The notes below the pieces were generated by a model that did not search any database, was not told the origin of the DNA, and was given only the letters and a program-made list of their open reading frames with translations. From contig JAPFBL010000257.1 in NCBI GenBank assembly GCA_026182355.1, positions 310,001 through 374,000 of the forward strand: a stretch of 64,000 bases of DNA. Reading direction: 5' to 3'. Every line of letters starts with the position of its first letter. Positions within the stretch are counted from its first letter, which is position 1. Shown piece by piece: positions 41,443-53,100 of the stretch. The position numbers and the translations under genes were made by a program. This stretch comes from Hermatobates lingyangjiaoensis (lineage: Eukaryota > Arthropoda > Insecta > Hemiptera > Hermatobatidae).

Positions 41443-44400
41443 TATAAATCACAAAGAGAAACCACTCAGGAAAACGACAAAAACTCACTTCGATATTAAA
41501 AAAAATCCGTGTGAAGAATACATCTAACTAGATAAGAAGAGCAGACAGGAAGAACAGAAATAACTAATTTCTATTTTTGGACCTTCATTTACATCTGAAG
41601 GAGAAGTGGCTCTTCAGTGACGAATCAGCGACTAAGAAACAGCAAGCTCTCCTGATCGAACAGTGTTAACAAGCAGGTGGTAGCACACCATTGTGTTAGT
41701 ATATTATTATTTGCTCTGTTTTATACTGTCATTCCTCATTCAACACACAAATTCTGTTGTATAACAACTGTAATTGAGTTTTGCTTACCCTCAAAGCGAG
41801 TTGAAGGGATTTGTTTTTAAGTTGGTCTTTCAATACAGAATTGCTGTCTCCAAGCGCGTCATAATTTTCCAACATCTGCTTCAGAGTCAAGTGTGCCCAA
41901 AGTCTTTCTAATGAAAATTTACTCTTCTTGTTCTTGTCGGGTTTCTTTTCTGTGTTGTTGCTACCAGTCTTTTCTATATCAATGTACTGAATATCAGATA
42001 TATTGTCAATCGCAGAACCTCTAATACTCTGAAATAAAACAAACTATTATGTAGCAAAATATGATAAAGAAAGAAATCTGCAATTTAGTTGGATCGTTTA
42101 TAAGATTTTTACAAAGAAATCATATGTTCACGCCTTTTATCAAAGTGTGCTGATATAATTAAAAAAAAAATGATATTATTGGAAAAAATTAATAAAATAT
42201 GAGACGTTTATTTAAACTAAAAAAATGTTTAAAACCAAGCTAAGAAATACATAATGTTATATCAATGATCAAACCACAATAAGAAAATGGGAAAACAAGA
42301 CTAAGATCTTTCAACCGTAACAAGCGGTCTTCGTCAGAGTCAAGTCAGAATCAGTTGGGTTTTTGACTCTGACGAAGACCGCTTGTTACGGTTGAAAGAT
42401 CTTAGTCTTGTTTTCCCATTTTCTTATTGTGGTTTGATCATTGATTGTTATTTTACGTGTTTATGTGAAATCTTTTTATATAATGTTATATATATAGTAA
42501 GTATTTTGTATTTCATTCTTCAAATTGCTTTTGAAAGAGAAAAGACACCTGAAAAAATTATATTCTCTAAACGTGATTTTGAAAATATTAAGATGAAATT
42601 TCATTTGAGAATTTTCAGACTAGCCTTTCACTGATATGAAGAAGCAAAATTTTTGTTGGAAGACAAAATAGTTTTAATCTCCAACAACTTTTACTTTGCT
42701 ACTTACTTTTGAGTTGTATGTCGTATTACCATCTGCTGCAACCGCACTGATTCCAACTGAAAATGTTCCTTCCTCTTCTGAAGAGTCATGAGACGTTTGT
42801 CCTGCTACAACGATCTCTGATCCAAGAAAATATGAGCTAAACGTAGTTTTGGTTATGGACTTTTCATTAACCTAAAATACATTTTTTTTTAAAAAAATAA
42901 AATTTTCTATAACATTCTTATTTACAAACACTATCAATGTTTTATAATGATTCCTAATTGAAGACAACTGATCAGTAAGTATACAAGTTTTATAACAAGT
43001 GCATTCAAGTAAGCTTTTTTTTTCAAATTTAGAGTTGATGTTTTCATATAAATATTTTTGTATTCTCTGTTCAGTACTATGATATATAGTTTATTAGCAT
43101 TTGCATGTTTGATAATATAAAAGTCACTACGCACAACTGCAGACCTGTGAGGTCAGCTTTATGGAAACCAAGTCCACATAAACATCATCATATTTAGTGT
43201 AGCCCAAATGGTAAACGCAGTTGTTGATAGTACAAAGAGTCGTATGAAAATATGGTAGATGTAGTTGAGGAAAGAAGTGAAGGAGGAAACAGGATTGCCT
43301 ATTGGGCATAGTTTGTTACGATATGACATTTAAGCATACCACCTGTAATTAAGGGAAACTTGGGAAAAGGAAGATGCGAAATGATTGACTCTAGGTTTGC
43401 AAGTTTACGGTAAGAGATAGTTGGTACCATCTGCTTCCCTGATCTTCTATCTCACGATAGAAAAAGTACAAGAGGAAAAAAAAGTATAGGAAAACTGTTT
43501 AGTGACCGTGTCCAGTTTATGAGCAGTTTATGACATATCACTACCATCCCTCGTACGATTGAGAAGTACTATACAAGTACTGCAGGCACTATATAAGTAC
43601 TATAAGAAAATTTATAAACTTATGGTGGTGACATTGACGTCCACTAAGTATATGAAGTTTTCGGGTACTTGCTGAGTAAAAGTTATAGAAGAACTGAACT
43701 ATTGAAATGACGTAAACAATATTGACTAGCATTAAAACATGACCGATAGAGAAAATTTATAAGAAATTCAATTTTTGTAATGTATAAAAGTTTATATCTT
43801 GTACCTGACCCGGAATATAAGAGAAACTTATATTGGCCAAAAGTGGTGACGCGACTTCTTTGTAAAAATTATTTAGCTGCAATGTAGCATCGGAAGCTTC
43901 GTATATAGTCCTTGCAAAGCCACCATTGGTCAATGATAATTTCTTGAGAAAGCTGATGTCTGCTCCCTCACCGAACCCGAGACAGAATATTGAACATCTG
44001 CAACACAATAAGATAAGAAAACTGTATAAAACACAAGTACTTCAATATGTCTTTAACTGGTGCACACAAATTTGTCAGAACAAGAAAATCTATCTATTTC
44101 TTAATCTAATTCAAAGAAAATTACATTGTAATATTGAAAGATTTTTTTTAATTTTTTATAGTATTTAATAATATCTTCGACATCTATTTTCCATCTAAAT
44201 GAAATAGATGAAAAACTATGTTAATAATATGAATTTATTGGTCACTGTTTTTCACGACCTCCTTAATCTAGATTTGAGTTTATCATGATAGTGTACGACT
44301 AAGTGTTTGTGTCAGGACCACTGAGGAAAGCACCAGTTGACTTTCATTATGTCTGCTCAACGTAACCGTCCAACAAAAATCACTTGTCTCGAAGGTACCA

Positions 44401-44967
44401 CGTCAGTGAGTCCATGGACCCAAAATAACAAGTTATATTTCTTTTTAAGAAGTGTAACTACATTGTATCATAAACAAATAAAAATAAGAAAGAAAAAATA
44501 AACAAAATAAAACTACAACTTACAGTTCAGTCCTATCCATTAAATTATCTTTCAACAGTTTTTTTGAAATTATACAGACATGCCAACACAAAGAAAATAC
44601 AGCCTCACTTGACATGGTGTGAGTATCCCCTAATCGTTCAGTCCGTGAAGCAATCTAGTTTACTTGTGATGAAAGGTTTAACCAGACATCGTTCCAATCA
44701 CTAATGTTTAAATAAACAATCTTAAAAAAACTACTACTGGCATGTACAGCAAAAGGTACCTTCAATTATATTAGTAGTGTATTTTATTATCAGACAGATA
44801 GCGTATATATATATATCTCTCAGTTCAAAAATGAAGAAAAGTAACACACAGAGAAAGAGACACACTTACAAACTCAAATTTTCGGATGATCCGTCTTCAG
44901 GAGAAAAGACAATGGGCAACCAAGGACGCCGGAAACACAACGGCAGGAAACCCAGTTGTTTCCTGGG

Positions 44968-45000
<33 letters not shown>

Positions 45001-47223
45001 ACCTCCTCAATAACTTCTCGATACCACCCAACCTCACCCATCCCCTCCTCATGGTTACTATGGACGTCACCTCTCTGTATACTAATATTGAACACAGTGA
45101 GGGACTGAATTCCCTTCGTTACTTTCTTGAACTCAGAACTCCCCCCCCTCACTCCTTCTACCAATTTTCTAGTTTCCTTAGCCGAATTTGTCCTGAAGCA
45201 TAATGCCTTCCAGTTTGATGGTGCCTTTTACCTTCAAACCAAGGGTACTGCGATGGGCACTATAATGGCTCCTTCTTTTGCTGATTTGTTCTTGGCCAAA
45301 TTAGAGCAATCTTTTCTATCTGATCGTCAATTCCTTCCCCTTCTTTATACTCGCTACATTGACGATATCTTCTTCATTTGGCCACATGGTACCCATGAGT
45401 TAAACCTCTTCCTACTTTCCTTCCAAAACTTTTCTTCCTCCATCTCCTTCACCCACCAAGTGTCCAGCAATAAAATTACTTTCCTTGATGTTGATGTCAC
45501 CCTCAACAATAGCAGTTTCTCCACCTCTGTACATATAAAACCTACGAATGCACAGCACTACCTCCACTACAGTAGTTGCCATCCCACCCACATCAAAAAA
45601 GCAATCCCCAGATCCCTTTCCATTCGCATCCACAGGATTTGTAATAACTTGAAAAACCGTAGTTCCCATATTAACAGTTTAAAAGAAAAATTAGTTGATC
45701 GTGGCTACCCTTCTAATGTCATTGATAGTCGTGTCGTTCCGGCTGAAATAGTTCACCGGCACGTACCGAGAAAAGACCACACTGATGGTGTTTTCCTGAT
45801 ATCCACTTTTTTCCCTGGTGCTCATAGGATTGGCTCGGTTATTAAGGAGTTTTTCCCATTGCTCTCCTCTTCTCCTTCTACCTCGTCTATTTTTCCTGAA
45901 GCCCCCTCCTTATCATATCGCAAACCATCGAACCTCAGAGGCATTTTCTCCCATCACTCTCCCTTGAACCCTGCACTTGGAAGGGGAATGGTGGAGTGCG
46001 GACGGAGCAGATGCCAAACCTGTCTTATCTTAAACCCTAATCCCTTTTTTACTTCCCCCCATAGCAACATTAACTACCCTTGTCCTCCCCACACCTCTAA
46101 CCACCTCTAACCACCTCATGCACATCGGTTAATTGCGTTTACCGTTTGGACTGCACCCAGTGTGATGCATTCTACGTTGGTATGGCCTCTACGCAGCTCA
46201 ACTTGCGTATGAATGGTCACAGGGCTTTCGTTGGTCAACGCAAAAACCTCCCTATTGCTATCCACTCTAATTCCCATGGACTGGATTTTAATCACTGCTT
46301 CCGGGTCCAAGTCCTTAATCATATCCCTGTTCCGTCTTCTCGGGTTACTTGAAGAGCTTCAGAGGAGGCAATTATCTGTCTTCTCAAAGCTCGCTCTCCT
46401 CCTGGCCTTAACTTGTACCGTTAATTTAATTATTTTTTTATTTTTTTTCTATTTTTATTATTTTATTTTATTTTTTATTTATTTATTTTTATTTTTTATT
46501 TTATTTTTTTTTATTTTTTTTTTAAATTGTTTATTGCTTCATTTACTATTCTTCTCCTTCTGTTATTTTTATTTGCTTTTATTTGTTCTTTTTAGTTATT
46601 TTTCTCTCTGTAGTTAGTAGCTTACCTAGGACGGCCGACAGAGTGCGTGCGTGTTCGTTTGCATTCGGCCTACCTCTCAGTTAGCTTCAGCTACTCAAAG
46701 GGACTACTTCTACCCGATGACGACGACTGTCGAAATATCATTGTGAGTCTTTTGTGTGTATCTTTATTTGTTTTTTCTCTTTCATGTGTTAACTATATAT
46801 ATATATAACAAATTCAATAATATATCAACCGTTGGATAGAATAGGTGTATAATGTAATCGGGATTCGGTCAATTTTCCAGGATCAAAATCAAACTCTCAA
46901 TGCCCACGTTTCGGTTTTATTTAAAACCTTTTTCATAGGCAGAAGTCAGAATTTTTGAATTAGAAAAATGATGAAATTTACATTATATAAAATGAAGTAA
47001 CAATAGATAGTTTGTGAATCAACATCTTAACTGGTCAAAAACTTGGACCAGACTGTCTGGTATCTATTGTTACTTCATTTTATATAATGTAAATTTCATC
47101 ATTTTTCTAATTCAACAATTCTGACTTCTGCCTATGAAAAAGGTTTTAAATAAAACCGAACGTTGGCATTGAGAGTTTGATTTTGATCCTGGAAAATTGA
47201 CCGAATCCCTATTACATTATACA

Positions 47224-47272
<49 letters not shown>

Positions 47273-47362
47273 TGTTTTGTTATCGAGGACTAGGTCAATT
47301 GTCAGGAGACTTGAACAGCTTAGTTAAAAAGTCGTAAATGCCGAAGCTGTGGTACATTTTAA

Positions 47363-47425
<63 letters not shown>

Positions 47426-47637
47426 CAATTCTACTACTATTCTCATTATTGTCCTGATGATGAATGTGGTACATTCAAAATATGTCGACTAGCAATATTG
47501 GTGATAAGCTTTATAGCTTTAATGAAGAGACGAGGAATGAATTCCGGAAACTGGAGAAATTGTGTAAGAAACAGATACAAGACAAATATGGGGCGTTATT
47601 TAACAATATGTGTTTAAATGAAGGACTGCTTCCAACA

Positions 47638-47673
<36 letters not shown>

Positions 47674-50129
47674 AGATGATACTCTGGGTTGGGTTTTTGA
47701 CTCTGACGAAGACTGCTTGTTACGGTTGAAAGATCTTAGTCTTGTTTTTCCATTTCATATTGTGGTTTGATCATTGATTGTTATTTCCCGTGTTTATGTG
47801 AAATCTTTATATATATATATATAGCAATCCACTAACAGTTACTTACTATTACCTGTGTTAGGCAAACCGTCCATTGAAAATACGAACAGCTCAAAACCAA
47901 ACTATGACTGATTGGTGGAAATTGAATATGCAAAATTTGTTAAGAATTTTAACACATATGTTTATGAGATGATATATGCCCAAGAAGTACTAATATATTA
48001 CTAAAATTTACATAGTATTCAGCATAGTATAATCACTTACTTCTATAAAAATTTTAAAAACCTTTCCTCATTATTGGACGAAAAACAGAAGGAAACAAGT
48101 TGAAGCGACATAATGCCGAATGACTGTCGTTTGAAATATCGATCGAAATCAAGCTCTTCTGGTTTATTTGAAATATTAAGCTTAAACAAAAACTTTATAT
48201 TTCTTAATTACCTTTGCTTATTTGTGTCTTTTACCATACTTAATATCTTCTTATGGTTAATGACACCTACAGTTGGTTCTCCGTCGGTGAGGAAGATGAT
48301 GGTCGGTTGAACAGGAGTGTCAGTGATGTTTTCAACTAACCCAGCCATTCCTCTTTGTATAACAAGGAGCGAGTTCTTCAGTGCATCATGTATGTTTGTA
48401 CCTATAAATAAAACAATCAATCATAGTGAATGTATTGCTTCCCTACTATTGCGATTCAATATGTTTTTCTCTCTATACAGGAATAGCTAAAAAAATATTA
48501 AATTTTTAAAGAATACCTTCGTCGGAGGTATTTAGTGGAATCTCACACAGAGTAGGACTAACATAACTTAGATGAAACTTTAAATAAGAGCTAGTTGCTT
48601 TTGCAATTTTGAAATGAGGTTTATACATTTTTAAATCCAAGGTTATAAGCTGACTGATTACAACACAAAGTATTATATATCTACGTATGTATGATTATAA
48701 AGGCTGTAAAGCAAACGTCATTGAAGCATGTTAGGTGAACATCTTTTATATTCTCGGTATCTAAGATATTTTGGCGATGCCTGCTGACGCCTTCTACTTT
48801 TCTTACTATCCTCCTGAAAACAGGATGATAGGAAATAACATTTCCAAAGAATATTTGATAAATGCGAGACCTTTTGACCTCGTAGAATGTCAGAAATTAT
48901 TCTAATACTTAACGAAATTTTAAGGTGAAGGAATGAGGAGGAGAGATTACTCGAGGAACGATGTCTACAAATAGTTTGTGAATCACGAACTGTAGTGTTC
49001 CATGGCATGTATCTTTTATGCTGTTTGACTTCGTTTTTTTCAGTAACAATAGCATGAAGTTAAGAACACCAGTCAATATACTTGTTACAAGGAATAGCCG
49101 AAGACTTACTATTTAAGTCCTACAGCAGAGTTGCTTGTATATGAGAATACATGAATTCAGGAATCTACAGTCCTTCACTACCACATATATTGAGGAAGTA
49201 ATATAACATTCAGAAACCTCTTAGCGTAAACAAGATGATGAAGAAGTTCACTCAGCATTCAGTTATAAGATAATGATTATTTTACAGGCGTAGTGTTAAA
49301 GGTAACAGGAGTATAGTTGATAGGGAATCCCGTCGTAGAGAAGGCACTACACGTAATGCAAGCGCTATTCCAGTATTAGATGAATGCGCCTTTGACACCA
49401 TTCCATCACTTCTCTCGCCTAACCCTGCCTTAGTTAAACCCCCATGGCGCATTAGTGCTAGAAACTTAGTGTCAAAACAAGAAACACATTACAGTTTCTA
49501 ACATTTTTTCTGAAGAAATATCGAAACAAATTCGGAAGAAACAACATTCTACTTTAACAGTCATAAGTTTTATTATTTCAGAAATATTATAATAGGACTT
49601 TCAACGTATATCTGACACTATACAAACATGGGACAGACTTTTTTATCGCTGTCTTCGAAGAATGGTGTTTAATTGTTTAAGTTATTAACACCATTAATAA
49701 CTTAGTAACCATTAATAACTAGGAGCTACATGAAAATAGTTCCTAGAATCAAACTCGAAATATCCGGGGTTTTAACAGCTGTCACGAAAATAACTTGTGT
49801 TGAAAATAATAACTCCTCAAAGTATATTTCATAAACCTGCTTTTATGTATACGATTTTGCCCATTTTAACCGAAGTTTAAGTATCCACCTTCCCATCGTG
49901 GAACAGTTTAAGCTACGAGTAAATGGAATAATAAAAGTGGTATTTAAGTGAAGAAGGAGAGAAAAGAAAAAAAAGAGAAAGGAAGGGATAAAATCATAAA
50001 TTAAAAATTATAAAAGAAGGTTAAAGTGAAAAATAGGGATAATACCGCACTGCTGCGGTATTAATTAATCTTTAATTAATTTAAGTAGTTTATAAATTAA
50101 TAGTAATTTATAAATAAATTACCTATTAC

Positions 50130-50181
<52 letters not shown>

Positions 50182-53100
50182 CAAACCAGAATATGAAATG
50201 GGAAAAAAGACTAAAATTTTTCAACCGTAACAAGCGGTCTTCGTCAGAGTCAAATCCCAACTCTAAGGCTTTTTTACTTATTTATTATTGTGGTTTGAAC
50301 ATTGATTGTAATTTTACGTGTTTATTGGGAAATCTTGTTATATATATAAAGATTTCGAATAAACACGTGAAATAACAATCAATGATCAAACCACAATAAG
50401 AAAATGGGAAAACAAGACTAAGATCTTTCAACCGTAACAAGCGGTCTTCGTCAGAGTCAAAAACCCAACTGACTCTGTATATATATATAAAATCAATAAA
50501 TAATATTATCTTATTGCTCATAAAATGAGATATTGTGCACTGATGTTATTTTTTGTCAAATTTGTTATTTTGTGTTGTGTTAAAATTAAAACAATGAAAA
50601 TGAAATATTTAATACCTCCTAAAGAGGACATCTTTTGGACGACGGCTTTGGCCTGATTGATGTAGTAGGGTGTTGCGGGGTAAGCAGTAAGTGTATCTTG
50701 AATCATGGGAGATTCAGGTGGTACTACTAGGCTCCCAGTGACTGAATCCAAGTTGTGTATGGTTACCGAATATGAAAAGTCTATTATGTTGAAGTAGTCA
50801 CTTGGAGAAAGGTCGTCTAAAATTGTGCTCATGGCTTCTTTTAACTGGGCTAACTTTCGTCCTTCCATAGAGCCTGAGACATCTAGGACAAACACTGTAT
50901 ACTTCTTCATAGGCTTCAGATCGGGAGGGGAAAAGAAGTGAATAAAGTAACCATCGTTAACCTGAAAAAAGAATTTATAAGTGTATTTAAATTTATGAAA
51001 ACAAATGATATATGTATTTCTAAATCTTAACAATTACATTGATATTTATTGTCATTGAGAAATTAGTAGAATCACTTAGAAGGATAAAGGAACAACTTAG
51101 CTTCAGCTCCACAGAACGTTTGATATTCAGCCAGCGAACCATAGAGGGTAATGAATAATCAGACTTCACCTGATATTGTCGACAGCTTACAATCGTTACT
51201 ATCAAGAAGAAGAATATAATTTTGAATAAAAATATATTTTTGAAGAATTTATCGACAAACAACTCATGATTAAGAAGAGGCTTGTGTATTTTTGGATAAT
51301 AAAAATATCAAAAAATCACTATGATATTTTGATATCCGTTGTTATCAGAGGAAGAAAGTAGCTGGTTTGAAGCCAAGCCAACACTCTTGTAATTGATTAT
51401 TACCAGATACAGAGAGAAGCACCCTTTTCGTCTCTATTTTTTTGGAACTGTTGAGGGTCCGTTATCAAATAATTTAACGAAAGGAGATTCTTGATGTCAG
51501 CTTTTATTTTACACAGTTCAAAACAACACATTCAAAGCTACACATTTAGTCAACGTATACAGAAACACATGGTTCATATACAGGTTGTGCAACACTGGTT
51601 CATTACAGGTTGTGCAGTCCCCTCAGGCATGTTTTTAAATGTCCCACAACACTCTCCCTCATTTAACAACATAAAAAAAAACTGAAAAACAAACAATGAT
51701 TTACATATCTACAAGTCCCAAGTGTTGTTGTCTTGCAAGGAGCGAATCTCAGAGTCCATTGCCTGTCTCCAAAGCTTTGACTGACGACTCTCAATAGCTT
51801 CCTCGTATGAAGTAGGTTCTTCAACATCTGAAATGTTTTCATTAATCATGACAAAATCCGAATATCTTGCCGGCTTTTTCAGTATGTTGCGATCCCGAAG
51901 AGCAGTCCTATTTTCGACAGATTCGTCTTCTGAAACGTGCTTCTCAAAAGCACGTTTTGGAGATGTTTCAGAAGGCTCGTTAGGTGTCTTGTCACATTCC
52001 TCTTTAGGTATATTATCACGTTGAACTCGAAGGGGAGTCTCTTCAAATGTAACGTCACGAGATCGTATAAGCTTGTTAGTGCTTTTACACCAAATCCGAT
52101 ACCCATCCGCTTCATATCCAATCAAAACACCTTTGACAGCCTTAGGATCCAACTTGTTACGTTTTTCTTTAGGAACATGAGCGTAACATTTTGATCCGAT
52201 TATTCTTAGGTGTTTCAGGCTAAGTTTTCGTCCTTCCCAAAGCTCAAATGGGGAGATACGCGGTTGACTGGAGGTACCGGTCAGGTTCAATACGTACACA
52301 GCAGAATTTATCAGCTCTGCCCAGAGTGCTTGAGGCAATTCTTCATGAACGTGCATCATCGCTCTTGCAGTCTCCACTACTGTCCGGTTGTCCCTCTCTA
52401 CGCAGCCATGTTGTTCAGGGGTGTAGGGCATAGTGAGCCTCTGTTTTACTCCATGTTTTAGTAAAATCTTCTTTACAGCGAGGTTATTGAATTCCCCTCC
52501 GTTATCGGAAAGAAGCTCTCTCACAGTGTAGCCAGCAGTTTTTATTTCAGCTAAAACAGTTTTCAAAGTATTGATCACTTCAGATTTATGTTTTATGAAA
52601 TAGACAAAGCGAAAACGTGTATAGTCGTCCTTGAAAAGAACGAAGTATTTGTATCCTGAATAAGAAGGTACAAATGGTCCACAGACATCCGCATGTAACA
52701 GGTCACCCTGTTTACAGGATCTAACCCTTGTTCCAAAGGATTTTCTATGTGCCTTACCGTAGATACAGCCTTCACACAGTTCACTGTCAAGTGGAAGGTC
52801 TATACCAAGCTCTCTCTTAACCGTTTCCCTTACATGGCGTTTATTCTGATGTCCCATACGTTCATGATGAAGTTGAAGCAGGTTTTCATGACAAGTAGAA
52901 TAGAGCGCGGGTGGTTGAGTTGTGACAATGTGAAGCTTATAAAGGCCTCCAAATCTATTTCTGGAACCAACCAGTTTGGTCTCACCATCAATGGTCAAGC
53001 AGCATTTCTCTCCCGTTGACTCGAACTTGCTACTCAGAATTTTATCTTGAATAGACAAAACAGAGAATAAGTTTTTCTTTACATCAGGTACATACCACAC

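Larger units (their letters stand above)
42255..42490. mobile_element. Penelope terminal repeats, tight head-to-head pair
   Basis: About 80 bases at 42264-42341 are repeated inverted at 42365-42445 with only about 23 bases between. Both arms carry an intact hammerhead. Confidence 0.7.
46830..47235. repeat. long inverted repeat, Penelope-type ends
   Basis: Arms of about 175 bases (46830-47008 and 47060-47235) around a spacer of about 50 bases. Shared pieces include cggtcaattttccaggatc and ttatataatgtaaatttc. Each arm carries a degenerate hammerhead-like motif, and the right arm runs into (TA)n. Confidence 0.65.
50179..50480 (-). mobile_element. two Penelope terminal repeats, same orientation
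   Basis: Copies at 50179-50260 and about 50350-50470 each have the gatcaaaccacaata ... hammerhead ... gtcaaaaacccaac layout. A reverse-oriented tail (tgtggtttgaacattgattg, about 50290) lies between them. Confidence 0.65.

Noticed and set aside
46213..46617. 134-codon ORF
   Set aside because: Its second half is the T-rich tract (F/Y/L strings), and its first half is a shadow of the GIY-YIG frame.
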